From Gammaproteobacteria bacterium (GTDB lineage: Bacteria > Pseudomonadota > Gammaproteobacteria > Steroidobacterales > GCA-2729495), in NCBI GenBank assembly GCA_024276095.1, contig JAJRXW010000243.1, positions 1 to 42,168 of the forward strand: a stretch of DNA of 42,168 nucleotides. Reading direction: 5' to 3'. The position numbers were made by a program, and so were the translations under genes. The first letter of the stretch is position 1, and every line of letters starts with the position of its first letter. The notes beneath the pieces are model-generated. The model saw nothing but the letters and a program-made list of their open reading frames with translations. It ran no database searches and was not told the origin of the DNA. Shown piece by piece: positions 1 through 8,669 of this stretch.

Positions 1-917
1 AGGATCAGCTGGAAAGCCGCCGCAACCCTGTCTGCCGTCGCACCGCCGCCCACATCGAGAAAATTGGCCGGCTCCCCGCCATGCAGCTTGATCAGGTCCA
101 TCGTGGCCATCGCCAGGCCGGCACCGTTGACCATGCAGGCGATATTGCCGTCCAGTGAAACATAGCTGAGCTCGTGCTCGGCAGCGCGGTTTTCCATCTC
201 GTCTTCCTGGCTGGCATCACGCATCTTCGCCAGTTCCTGCTGGCGAAAAAGTGCGTTGTCCTCGATGTTGATCTTGGCATCGAGCGCCACCAGGTCTCCG
301 TCACCGTTGACGATCAGGGGGTTGATCTCGAGCAGGCTGGCATCGGACTCGCAGAACAGCCGGTAAAGGTTTTGCGCCAGCGCGATAAACTGCGTCAGCT
401 GACCCTTGTTCAGGCCCAGTCCGAAACCCAGCTGGCGGGCCTGGTAGGGCAGCAGTCCGGCGGCAGGATTGACAGCCACGGTGAATATCCGTTCCGGCGT
501 TTTCGCGGCGACCTCTTCGATATCCATACCGCCATCGGCCGAGGCCATGAACGCTATCCGCTCACGGCTTCGGTCCACCAGCATGCTCAGGTACAGCTCG
601 CGCTGAATGGTACTGCCGGCTTCGACAAACACCTGGTTGACGGGCAGCCCCCCGGCGCCGGTCTGTTTGGTCACCAGCCGGGTGCCCAGCATTTTCTCTG
701 CCGCCTGATGTACGGCAGCCGGGCTTTTCGCCAGTTCGACACCACCGGCCTTGCCGCGACCACCGGCATGTACCTGGGCTTTGACCACCCAAAGATCGCC
801 GCCGAGCCGTTCGGCGGCCGCCTTGGCCTGGTCCGGTGTGGAAGCCGGTTCGCCGGCCGGTACCGGAATACCGTACCGGGAAAATAACTGCTTAGCCTGA
901 TATTCGTGAAGATTCAT
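1..917 (-). CDS. sucC: Succinyl-CoA synthetase (ADP-forming) beta subunit, 3' part cut by window edge
   Basis: This is the beta subunit of the TCA-cycle enzyme that makes ATP or GTP from succinyl-CoA, partnered with SucD. It reads from an ATG at 917 with the family's N-terminus ([12 protein letters not shown]). The ATP-grasp features follow: [17 protein letters not shown] at about residues 44-60, and the carboxylate-rich [21 protein letters not shown] at about 208-228, where the metal and nucleotide phosphates are held. About 305 codons are present out of the usual 385-390. The C-terminal ligase domain with the CoA site lies off the left edge. The gene is divergent from pilS, with 168 bases between them. 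sucD would be expected just beyond the left edge. Identity is certain; only the missing end is unseen. Confidence 0.96.
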   Translation of the reverse strand, partial: MNLHEYQAKQLFSRYGIPVPAGEPASTPDQAKAAAERLGGDLWVVKAQVHAGGRGKAGGVELAKSPAAVHQAAEKMLGTRLVTKQTGAGGLPVNQVFVEAGSTIQRELYLSMLVDRSRERIAFMASADGGMDIEEVAAKTPERIFTVAVNPAAGLLPYQARQLGFGLGLNKGQLTQFIALAQNLYRLFCESDASLLEINPLIVNGDGDLVALDAKINIEDNALFRQQELAKMRDASQEDEMENRAAEHELSYVSLDGNIACMVNGAGLAMATMDLIKLHGGEPANFLDVGGGATADRVAAAFQLI

Positions 918-1085
918 GATCTTTGTATCCCACCGGGCCGAACCGCCGGCCTCGCACGGCGGGTATTGTGGGACAAATAGGAGGGAATCAAAAGCACGAG
1001 CGGATCTTTTTTTGCGACGTCCCTCACGCATGGGGGTGGGTGATCGGACATAATACGGTAGAATGAACCCACAGGTGCTTGAAGC

Positions 1086-2747
1086 ATGACGGCCGCCGAA
1101 AAGTCTATTCTCAGCGATTTCAAGGCGTCGCCGGCCGAAGCCAGTCGCCCGATCCCCGCTGACACCTCAAAGCGCGTGCTGCGCCTGGTCGCGCTGTTTC
1201 GCCTGCTGGTGGCACTGAGCCTGCTCGCGGTAGCGATGATTTACCAGGATCCGCCGCTGCTGGGCGGTCGATTCCCGACTCTTTTCGTGTCCGTCGCCGT
1301 CGCCTGGTCGATCATGGGCGGACTGATCCTGCACGCCCTGACCCGCAACAGCATTGATATCGCGCGGCTGGTGCCGGTGCAGATCGCCGGCGATATCCTG
1401 GCGGTCGTGACGCTGATGTACGCCGGTACCGGCATCAAAAGCGGGATCGGTGCTTTGCTGGTGGTATTCGTCGGCGCTGCCAGCCTCGCGCTGAAAGGCC
1501 GCCATGCCTTTTTCGCCGCCGCGATCGCTGCTCTGGCGGTACTCGCGCAGCAACTGGTGTCCTATGCCCAGGGTGCGGCGACCGCCAGCGAGTTTATTGC
1601 CGCCGGCGTACTGGGGGCCATTATTTTCGTGATTGCCTCTGCCGCCCACCCGCTGGCCCGGCGAATCGAAGAAAGCGAAGCGCTTGCGCGACAACGGGGC
1701 ATCGATCTTGCAAACCTCGCCCAGCTCAATGACTATATTATCCAGAATCTGCGTGAAAGCATTGTGGTCGTCGATGAGTCCAACCGGATACGACTGATCA
1801 ACCAGTCGGCTGCCGAGCACCTTGGCGCACCCAACAGGAACCCGGGTCAGGAATTGAAGGAAATTTCTCCGAACCTGCATCGCATACTGGTCAGCTGGCG
1901 TGAGAACCGTGGCAAGACACATTCGCTGCCGCCCAATTTTGTCGCCGCCGACGGCAGCATGCTGATCAACACCTATATTGCGCCGTTGGGCCAGCAGGAA
2001 AAAGGGCCGGTATTGCTGTTCCTTGAGGATGCCGGACGGATCGCAGAAAAAGTCCAGCAATCCAAACTGGCGGCACTGGGCAGACTCAGTGCCAGTATCG
2101 CCCACGAGATCCGGAATCCGGTGGGCGCGATGAGTCATGCCGGACAGCTGCTGGAGGAATCGCCTTCGATCGGCGAACAGGAAAAGCGCTTTATCGATAT
2201 CATCCGCAGCAATTCCCGGCGGGTCAGCGATATCGTGGAAAGTGTATTACAGCTGTCCAGGCGGGAAGCGACCAACCCCGAACTGCTGTCGCTGAAAAAA
2301 TGGACACAGGAGTTTGCCCAGGAGTTCACCTCGACGCTGGAACTTTTCGAAGGCCAGATCATGGCCACTCCATCGGAGGACGTGGAAGTACGCATGGATC
2401 CCGGCCAACTGCACCAGGTCGTCTGGAACCTGTGTGACAACGCCGTGAAATACGCCAGTGAAGCCGCAGGAGGAATCGCGGTTGAGCTGCGCTATGGAAG
2501 AATGCCGAACAACCGGCGCCCCTATCTCGAAATCGTCGACAGCGGTACCGGCATCGCCGAGAGCTTCAGGGAACAGGTATTCGAGCCGTTTGCAACCGGC
2601 CGTTCGGGCGGCACGGGCCTGGGCCTTTTCATCTCGCGGGAACTGTGTGAATGTAACCGTGCCGCACTGGTCTACGAGCCCAACCCGAATGGCGGCAGTA
2701 TTTTCAGGATCGTTTTTGCCGACCCGGCACGCTGGGGGGATGAGTAA
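1086..2747 (+). CDS. pilS: Type IV pilus sensor histidine kinase PilS
   Basis: This 553-residue membrane histidine kinase phosphorylates PilR to control pilin transcription. Six hydrophobic segments lie between about residues 31 and 187. A PAS-like region follows at about 215-315, then the dimerisation/phosphoacceptor helix with H340 in [10 protein letters not shown]. The ATPase domain has an N-box ([12 protein letters not shown], about 447-458), a G1 box (VDSGTGI) and a G2 box ([10 protein letters not shown]). The ATG at 1086 is preceded by AGGTG at suitable spacing. In Pseudomonas PilS the membrane region is reported to sense PilA levels in the inner membrane; the six-segment layout here suits that, but it is family knowledge. 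Only 5 bases separate its stop from pilR, so the two are surely one operon. Confidence 0.95.
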   Translation: MTAAEKSILSDFKASPAEASRPIPADTSKRVLRLVALFRLLVALSLLAVAMIYQDPPLLGGRFPTLFVSVAVAWSIMGGLILHALTRNSIDIARLVPVQIAGDILAVVTLMYAGTGIKSGIGALLVVFVGAASLALKGRHAFFAAAIAALAVLAQQLVSYAQGAATASEFIAAGVLGAIIFVIASAAHPLARRIEESEALARQRGIDLANLAQLNDYIIQNLRESIVVVDESNRIRLINQSAAEHLGAPNRNPGQELKEISPNLHRILVSWRENRGKTHSLPPNFVAADGSMLINTYIAPLGQQEKGPVLLFLEDAGRIAEKVQQSKLAALGRLSASIAHEIRNPVGAMSHAGQLLEESPSIGEQEKRFIDIIRSNSRRVSDIVESVLQLSRREATNPELLSLKKWTQEFAQEFTSTLELFEGQIMATPSEDVEVRMDPGQLHQVVWNLCDNAVKYASEAAGGIAVELRYGRMPNNRRPYLEIVDSGTGIAESFREQVFEPFATGRSGGTGLGLFISRELCECNRAALVYEPNPNGGSIFRIVFADPARWGDE

Positions 2748-2752
2748 TTATC

Positions 2753-4105
2753 ATGAGCAAACCGCTTGCCCTGGTAGTCGACGACGAACCGGACATCTGT
2801 GAGCTGCTGGCGATTACCCTGGAGCGAATGAGTATCCGGACCAGCACCTGTGCCGATGTCGCCTCGGCCAAGGAACAGCTGAGCCGGCAGGAATTTCAGC
2901 TTTGCCTGACCGACATGCGCCTGCCCGACGGTGACGGCCTGGAACTGGTTGAATGGATGCAGGCGCAAAACATGAGCACGCCGGTGGCGGTCATCACGGC
3001 CCATGGCAACGTGGAAACTGCGGTGCGGGCATTGAAATCGGGTGCCTTCGATTTCATTTCCAAGCCGCTTGATCTGGGCACGCTGCGCAAACTGGTAGTC
3101 AGTGCCCTGCGGTTGCCGAACACGAATCTCGGCAAGGGCAAGGCACAGTTGTGCGGTGACTCGCAGATCATGCAGGAACTGCGCAGGCTGATTGCAAAAG
3201 TCGCCCGCAGCCAGGCCCCGGTGCATATCACCGGCGAGTCGGGAACAGGGAAAGAGCTGGTTGCCCGCATGATCCACGAACAGGGGCCGCGCGCCGACGG
3301 GCCGTTCGTGCCGGTCAACTGCGGCGCCATTCCCGGAGAGCTGATGGAAAGCGAGTTTTTCGGTCACCGGAAAGGCTCCTTCACCGGTGCGGTAACCGAC
3401 AAGGCCGGACTTTTCCAGATTGCGGAAGGCGGCACACTTTTTCTGGATGAAATCGCCGACCTGCCACTGCCGATGCAGGTCAAACTGCTGCGGGTGATTC
3501 AGGAGAAAAAGCTGCGGCCCGTCGGCCAGGCCGAAGAAGTGGCTGTCGATGTCAGAATTCTCAGCGCAACGCACAAGGACCTGGGTGCGGAAGTCGTGGC
3601 CGGACTTTTTCGTGAAGACCTTTATTACCGCGTCAATGTCATCGCGCTGAGAGTGCCCCCGCTGCGCGAACGCATGCCGGATCTGCAACCCCTGATAGGC
3701 ACAATTCTCGAAAGGCTGGCCGGCACCCTGGACACACCCGTTCCGGGCATGACTGCCGACGCCATCAGCAGGCTTGAGGCCTACCATTTCCCGGGCAACG
3801 TTCGTGAACTGGAGAATATCCTGGAACGGGCGGTTGCCCTGTCCGGAGACGACCTGATCCATGCCGACGATATCCAGTTGCAGCACGCCGGCGAGCGCGC
3901 GCCGGCAACCACGACGGCACAATCGAAGCAGGGCGCCGATCACAAGCCGGGGGACAGGCTGGGAGAACAACTGCAATCGGTAGAACGGGATGCCATCATC
4001 GAAGCACTGGAGCAACACCGCTACAACAAGACCGCGGCCGCCCGGTCGCTGGGCCTCACACTGCGGGCTTTGCGTTACCGGATACAAAAACTGGGCATTG
4101 AATAA
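2753..4105 (+). CDS. pilR: Sigma-54-dependent response regulator PilR
   Basis: This NtrC-type activator has 450 residues. The receiver domain (1-120) has the acidic pocket VVDDEPD, the phosphorylation site D54 (CLTDMRLPDG) and K104 in FISKPL. The AAA+ domain has Walker A GESGTGKE (161-168), the sigma-54 contact loop GSFTGA (208-213, Ser where GAFTGA is the usual form) and Walker B GTLFLDE (227-233). A Fis-type helix-turn-helix ends the protein (NKTAAARSLGLTLRALRYRI). It is co-transcribed with pilS. A consensus sigma-54 promoter sits 155 bases downstream in front of the first pilin gene, which is direct contextual support for PilR rather than another NtrC-family regulator. Confidence 0.95.
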   Translation: MSKPLALVVDDEPDICELLAITLERMSIRTSTCADVASAKEQLSRQEFQLCLTDMRLPDGDGLELVEWMQAQNMSTPVAVITAHGNVETAVRALKSGAFDFISKPLDLGTLRKLVVSALRLPNTNLGKGKAQLCGDSQIMQELRRLIAKVARSQAPVHITGESGTGKELVARMIHEQGPRADGPFVPVNCGAIPGELMESEFFGHRKGSFTGAVTDKAGLFQIAEGGTLFLDEIADLPLPMQVKLLRVIQEKKLRPVGQAEEVAVDVRILSATHKDLGAEVVAGLFREDLYYRVNVIALRVPPLRERMPDLQPLIGTILERLAGTLDTPVPGMTADAISRLEAYHFPGNVRELENILERAVALSGDDLIHADDIQLQHAGERAPATTTAQSKQGADHKPGDRLGEQLQSVERDAIIEALEQHRYNKTAAARSLGLTLRALRYRIQKLGIE

Positions 4106-4115
4106 CGACCGACTA

Positions 4116-4130
4116 TGACAAAAATTGTCA
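4116..4130. promoter_or_regulatory. Inverted repeat TGACA-N5-TGTCA, candidate PilR operator
   Basis: A perfect inverted repeat TGACA/TGTCA with a 5-base A-rich spacer lies 131 bases upstream of the -24 element of the pilin promoter. Further TGAC half-sites follow at 4136 and 4211-4215, each next to T/A runs. PilR in Pseudomonas binds TGTC-type elements upstream of pilA. The position and motif fit an enhancer site, but binding is inferred. Confidence 0.55.
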
Positions 4131-4260
4131 CTTTTTGACGCTGAGCGGCAACAGCCTGCCACATGGCTCCCGCATTATGTTCCGTGCCGACCGTCCTGGA
4201 AAAAATTATCTGACATTTTTTCCATTATTTTCAATCGATTAAACATATTGCCGGCCGGGC

Positions 4261-4276
4261 TGGCATGCTGCTTGCA
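4261..4276 (+). promoter_or_regulatory. Sigma-54 (-24/-12) promoter of pilA
   Basis: TGGCATGCTGCTTGCA matches the sigma-54 consensus TGGCAC-N5-TTGCA, with GG (4262-4263) and GC (4274-4275) separated by exactly 10 bases. Transcription should start near 4287, leaving a leader of about 54 bases before the pilin ATG at 4341. The sigma-54 activator PilR is encoded immediately upstream. Confidence 0.9.
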
Positions 4277-4340
4277 CTATCTCTCGCATCGGCGCAAAGC
4301 CGTTGTCTTTTGACCTACAACCTATCTCAGGAGAGATTCC

Positions 4341-4847
4341 ATGAAGAAGATACAGCAAGGCTTTACGCTGATCGAACTGATGATCGTGGTAGCCATTATC
4401 GGTATTCTTGCCGCCATTGCGATCCCGGCATATCAGGATTACACCATTCGTGCCCAGGTTTCCGAAGGCATGAGTCTGGCGGCAGCAGCCAAGGCCGCTG
4501 TTGCAGAAAGTTTTCTGGACCGTGGCGTACCCCCGGCTACGCGTGTAGTTGCCGGCATGTCAGCGAACGATACGGATACGACCGGTAAATACGTCCAGAG
4601 TGTCGGCATCGTCAACGGCGTGATCACTGTGACCTATGGCAACGAAGCCAACGCACAGATTAACGGCATGACCCTGACGCTGACTCCATACGAATCAATC
4701 GATCTGAGTGTTGTATGGCGTTGCGGCTCTGCTGCCGCACCTCTTGGCGGTGCGCTTCCGCTGGGCACCAGCGGTGGCGGTGCAGTCGCTGCATACGTCG
4801 CACCGACCGTTCTGCCGAAATACCTGCCTTCTGCCTGCCGACTGTAG
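4341..4847 (+). CDS. pilA: Type IV major pilin PilA (first copy)
   Basis: This 168-residue type IVa prepilin has a 7-residue basic leader ending in Gly, then the mature N-terminus F-T-L-I-E with Glu5 and the hydrophobic assembly helix. Mature Pro22 is present ([10 protein letters not shown]). The C-terminal disulfide loop runs from VWRCG to [16 protein letters not shown] stands 7-9 bases before the ATG. PilD should cleave after G7 and methylate Phe1. It sits behind a PilR/sigma-54 promoter and is followed by a strong terminator, so it is probably transcribed alone at high level. The presence of Glu5 and Pro22 makes this the likely main filament subunit. Confidence 0.95.
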   Translation: MKKIQQGFTLIELMIVVAIIGILAAIAIPAYQDYTIRAQVSEGMSLAAAAKAAVAESFLDRGVPPATRVVAGMSANDTDTTGKYVQSVGIVNGVITVTYGNEANAQINGMTLTLTPYESIDLSVVWRCGSAAAPLGGALPLGTSGGGAVAAYVAPTVLPKYLPSACRL

Positions 4848-4869
4848 ATCACCGGCAGTGTCATCACTC

Positions 4870-4892
4870 AAAGGGGGGCTATGCCCCCCTTT
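4870..4892 (+). terminator. Rho-independent terminator after pilA
   Basis: A 10-base perfect stem, AAAGGGGGGC / GCCCCCCTTT, closes on a 3-base TAT loop and runs into TTTGTTT. It lies 22 bases past the pilA stop and separates the first pilin gene from the second. Confidence 0.9.
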
Positions 4893-4976
4893 GTTTCGGT
4901 GCCGCATGAATACAAGCCTTTACATGCCATTGCCTATTGAATCTAATAGTATCCAGCAAGCGCCCGGGAGGCACGC

Positions 4977-5510
4977 ATGCCACGTCAGCAGAACCAACGC
5001 CAGCACAGCAAGGGATTCACGTTAATCGAGTTGATGATCGTTGTCGCGATCATCGGTATTCTCGCCTCCATCGCAATCAGCTCCTTTCAGACCTATACCA
5101 TCCGCGCCCAGATCACCGAGGCAATCAGCCTCGCCGGCAACGCCAAAGTGCCTGTAACCGATGCCTTTTTGCAGCGGGGCGAAGCCCCCGCAAACCGCGT
5201 AGAAGCGGGTATGACACCCAATGCTACCGATACCACGGGCAGTTACGTACAGTCGGTCAACGTGGTCAACGGTCGACTGGATGTGGTCATGGGAGGCAGC
5301 GCCAACCAGGCCGTATTTGGGCAGACAGTCACGCTGACACCCTACGAAACAACCGACGGCGCCATTGTCTGGCGCTGCGGCAAAGCCGGTATTCCCCAGG
5401 CCAACGGCGGCAACCTGAACCCGATGGGCACCTCGGGCGGCGGCAATACGACTGTATGGGCAGACAGTACCGTCGATGCCAAGTATCTGCCCCAGTCGTG
5501 CAGGCCATGA
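4977..5510 (+). CDS. Second type IV pilin-like protein, PilA paralog lacking Pro22
   Basis: This 177-residue prepilin is a diverged tandem copy of the preceding pilin. Its leader is longer (13 residues, ending S-K-G) and the mature start is F-T-L-I-E with Glu5. The C-terminal disulfide loop (IVWRCG to KYLPQSCRP) and the TPYE segment are shared with the first copy. Mature position 22, proline in the first copy and in most type IVa pilins, is Ser here (SIAISSFQTY). GGGAGG lies 6 bases ahead of the ATG. No sigma-54 element is visible in its own short upstream region, and a terminator separates it from the first copy. It may be an alternative or accessory subunit rather than the main one. A pilin fold is certain; the role is not. 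Confidence 0.9.
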   Translation: MPRQQNQRQHSKGFTLIELMIVVAIIGILASIAISSFQTYTIRAQITEAISLAGNAKVPVTDAFLQRGEAPANRVEAGMTPNATDTTGSYVQSVNVVNGRLDVVMGGSANQAVFGQTVTLTPYETTDGAIVWRCGKAGIPQANGGNLNPMGTSGGGNTTVWADSTVDAKYLPQSCRP

Positions 5511-5678
5511 GGCAAACCGACTTCGAATCGGCGGGCATTTTCCTCATCGGCTCACAGAACACCTTTAAATCGTGGCATTATTCCGGGTTGCATTCGCTTG
5601 CGCTGGATGCCCGATTTCAGTAACACTACGAACTTAAGCACCTGACTTTGAAGTCAATCCATCTCGCACGGGGAGTCA

Positions 5679-7400
5679 ATGGCCGTATCCGCACCCAGTT
5701 CGCCGCTCACCGGTCTGCCGCGCCGGCTGGTTCAGGATGGCATTATCCAGGAAGAGGCCATTCTTCAGGCCATCGAAGACGCGCGCAAGGACAAGACCAG
5801 CCTCGTCGCTCACATTATCGCCAAGAATCTTGCTGAATCCCGAAAAGTAGCCCTGGCAGCCTCCCATGAGTTCGGAGTACCACTTATGGACCTCGAGGTA
5901 CTGGAACTGGACCTGGAGGCGGTCAAATCGGTCGACCAGAAAATCCTGAACAAGCACCGGGTCCTGCCCATGATGCTCCGCGGCAAGCGGCTGTTTCTCG
6001 GTGTCTCCGACCCCACCAATCTCGCCGCCATCGATGAGATCAGGTTCCAGACGGGATTCCGGGTCGACCCGGTCGTCGTGGAACAGGACAAGCTCGACGA
6101 GCAGGTCACCAGCGCACTCGAGGCCATCGATACCTCGATGTCCAGCTTCGATGAGGACGATTTCGACCTGGAAGGCCTTGAAATCTCGGGCGGTGACGAA
6201 CAGGCGACCGACGATGTCACCCGCGACGATGTCGACGATGCACCGGTGGTGCGATTCGTCAACAAGATCATGCTGGACGCCATCAAGCGCGGCGCATCGG
6301 ATATCCATTTCGAGCCCTATGAAAAAATGTTCCGGGTGAGAACCCGGCTCGACGGTGTGCTGCACCAGGTGGCGGCACCGCCTATCGCACTGGCAACCAA
6401 AGTCTGCGCCCGGCTGAAAGTCATGGCCCGGCTCGACATTGCCGAGCGCAGGGTACCCCAGGACGGGCGCATCAAGATGCGCCTGTCGAAAAACCGGGCG
6501 GTCGATTTTCGTGTCAACACCTGTCCCACCCTGTTTGGCGAAAAAATCGTCATGCGTATCCTCGACCCGAGCAGCGCAAAGCTGGGCATCGATGCACTCG
6601 GTTACGAAGAAAAGCAGAAACAGCTGTATATGGACTGCCTCTCCAAACCGCATGGCATGATCCTGGTGACCGGCCCCACCGGCAGCGGCAAGACGGTTTC
6701 ACTGTATACCGGCCTGAATATTCTCAACACCGAAGATCGCAATATATCGACTGCCGAGGACCCGGTGGAAATCAACCTCCCGGGCATCAACCAGGTCAAT
6801 GTCAATCCGAAAGTCGGGCTGACTTTTGCCTCGGCGCTGAAGGCTTTCCTGCGCCAGGATCCGGATGTCATCATGGTCGGTGAGATCCGCGACCTCGAAA
6901 CCGCCGAGATCGCCATCAAGGCGGCACAAACCGGCCACCTGGTGCTGTCCACCCTGCATACCAACGATGCCCCCCGGACACTGACACGGCTTGTCGACAT
7001 GGGCGTCAAACCCTATGCGATTGCGACCTCCGTCAACCTGATCATCGCTCAGCGCCTGGCCCGGCGGCTGTGCGAAAGCTGCCGGGAGCTGCGCGATATT
7101 CCCGCCGAAGCGCTGCTGCTGGAAGGATTTACCGAGGACGAGATCAATCCCGGGCTGAAAATCTTTGGCCCGGTCGGCTGCAAGGCCTGCTCGGACGGCT
7201 ACAAGGGCCGGGTCGGCATCTACCAGGTGATCCCGATCTCCGACGCGACATCGAGAATTATTCTCGAGGGCGGTAATGCCGTGCAGATTGCCGACCAGGT
7301 AGCCGAGGAAGGGCACTGGGATTTGCGGCGGGCGGCATTGCAAAAAGTCAAGGACGGGATTACCAGCCTTGAAGAGATCAACCGGGTTACAATTGAATGA
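5679..7400 (+). CDS. pilB: Type IV pilus assembly ATPase PilB
   Basis: This 573-residue secretion-type hexameric ATPase powers pilus extension from the cytoplasmic face. An N-terminal T2SSE_N domain spans about residues 15-150. The core has an Asp box (ASDIHFEPYE), Walker A GPTGSGKT (332-339), Walker B (DPDVIMVGEIRD) and a His box (TGHLVLSTLHTNDA). A zinc-binding tetracysteine is formed by C465, C468, C501 and C504, typical of PilB/GspE and absent from the retraction ATPase PilT. The length is normal. CGGGGAG precedes the ATG. An inverted repeat (TGACTT-TG-AAGTCA, 5643-5656) lies just upstream and may be an operator. pilC follows after 51 bases. Confidence 0.97.
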   Translation: MAVSAPSSPLTGLPRRLVQDGIIQEEAILQAIEDARKDKTSLVAHIIAKNLAESRKVALAASHEFGVPLMDLEVLELDLEAVKSVDQKILNKHRVLPMMLRGKRLFLGVSDPTNLAAIDEIRFQTGFRVDPVVVEQDKLDEQVTSALEAIDTSMSSFDEDDFDLEGLEISGGDEQATDDVTRDDVDDAPVVRFVNKIMLDAIKRGASDIHFEPYEKMFRVRTRLDGVLHQVAAPPIALATKVCARLKVMARLDIAERRVPQDGRIKMRLSKNRAVDFRVNTCPTLFGEKIVMRILDPSSAKLGIDALGYEEKQKQLYMDCLSKPHGMILVTGPTGSGKTVSLYTGLNILNTEDRNISTAEDPVEINLPGINQVNVNPKVGLTFASALKAFLRQDPDVIMVGEIRDLETAEIAIKAAQTGHLVLSTLHTNDAPRTLTRLVDMGVKPYAIATSVNLIIAQRLARRLCESCRELRDIPAEALLLEGFTEDEINPGLKIFGPVGCKACSDGYKGRVGIYQVIPISDATSRIILEGGNAVQIADQVAEEGHWDLRRAALQKVKDGITSLEEINRVTIE

Positions 7401-7451
7401 ATCTGTTCAGCGTGTAGGGGCCGGGACATGATGTCCGGGGTGTAAAGCGAT

Positions 7452-8669
7452 ATGGCAAATAGTGTTGCGGTCAAGGATATTCCATTCACCTGGGAAGGTA
7501 CCGATACCCGTGGCAACCGGGTCAAGGGTAAAACCACGGCAGTCAACGAAAATGCCGTGCGGGCTGAGCTGCGCCGCCAGGGCGTCGTGCCGGTACGGAT
7601 CAAAAAGCAGTCCACACTGTTCAAGAGCACCGGCAAGGTCACACCGGCTGACATCGCCATTTTCAGCCGCCAGCTTGCCACGATGCTGACGGCGGGCATT
7701 CCGCTGGTGCAGGCCTTCGATATCGTCGGCGCAGGTAATGACAACCTGGCGATGCAAAAGCTGATTCTTTCCATCAAGGCCGACGTTGAAGGCGGCACCG
7801 CACTGGCGGATGCGCTGGGCAAACAACCGCTTTATTTCGACGATCTGTTCGTCAACCTGGTCGCAGCGGGTGAACAGGCGGGTGCACTGGAAACCCTGCT
7901 CGACAAGATCGCGACCTACAAGGAAAAAACCGAGGCGATCAAAAAGAAGATCAAGAAGGCGCTGTTCTATCCCACTGCGGTGCTGGTGGTGGCGGGTATC
8001 GTCACGACGATTCTGCTGATCTTCGTGATCCCCGAGTTTGAATCGCTCTTCCAGGGATTTGGCGCAGACCTGCCGGGCTTTACCCGTGCCGTGATCGATC
8101 TTTCCGAGTTCGTGCGCGACAAAGGCTGGTTCCTGGCCATCGGTGCCGTGGGCGCTTTTTCAGGTTTCATGTATATCAAGAAGCGCTCCAGGAAAATGCG
8201 CGAAACTCTCGACAGGATAGCGCTCAAGATGCCAGTGATCGGGCCTATCCTCGAGAAAGCTGCGGTAGCAAGATTCGCACGCACACTGTCAACCATGTTC
8301 AGTGCGGGCGTGCCGCTGGTCGAGGCTCTTGAATCGGTCGCCGGGGCAACCGGCAACATCGTTTACGAAAATGCCGTCATGCAGATTCGCGACGAAGTGG
8401 CAACCGGCCAGCGCCTGCAACGAGCCATGGACAACACCGATCTTTTCCCCAATATGGTCATTCAGATGATCGCTGTCGGTGAGGAATCCGGCTCGCTGGA
8501 CGAGATGTCCAGCAAGGTAGCCGACTTCTACGAAGATGATGTGGACAACGCGGTCGATGGCATGAGCAGTCTGCTGGAACCGCTGATCATGGCGATTCTG
8601 GGCGTCCTGGTCGGTGGCCTGGTGATCGCCATGTACCTGCCTATCTTCAAGATGGGTGCAGTCATCTGA
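7452..8669 (+). CDS. pilC: Type IV pilus inner-membrane platform protein PilC
   Basis: PilC (405 residues) is the polytopic platform that PilB turns or contacts to add pilin subunits. It has a basic N-terminal cytoplasmic region (FTWEGTDTRGNRVKG) and two repeated T2SSF domains (about 75-195 and 280-400). Their matching signatures are FSRQLATMLTAGIPLVQAF and FARTLSTMFSAGVPLVEAL, each followed by a GEESG/GEQAG element and a membrane helix. Three membrane segments are visible (about 178-200, 228-245 and 378-400). The stop overlaps or abuts the probable start of pilD, indicating coupled translation. Confidence 0.97.
   Translation: MANSVAVKDIPFTWEGTDTRGNRVKGKTTAVNENAVRAELRRQGVVPVRIKKQSTLFKSTGKVTPADIAIFSRQLATMLTAGIPLVQAFDIVGAGNDNLAMQKLILSIKADVEGGTALADALGKQPLYFDDLFVNLVAAGEQAGALETLLDKIATYKEKTEAIKKKIKKALFYPTAVLVVAGIVTTILLIFVIPEFESLFQGFGADLPGFTRAVIDLSEFVRDKGWFLAIGAVGAFSGFMYIKKRSRKMRETLDRIALKMPVIGPILEKAAVARFARTLSTMFSAGVPLVEALESVAGATGNIVYENAVMQIRDEVATGQRLQRAMDNTDLFPNMVIQMIAVGEESGSLDEMSSKVADFYEDDVDNAVDGMSSLLEPLIMAILGVLVGGLVIAMYLPIFKMGAVI

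Noticed and set aside
5573-5592. TGGCA...TTGCA pair upstream of pilB as a second sigma-54 promoter
   Set aside because: The GG and GC are 14 bases apart, not 10, so the -24/-12 geometry is wrong.
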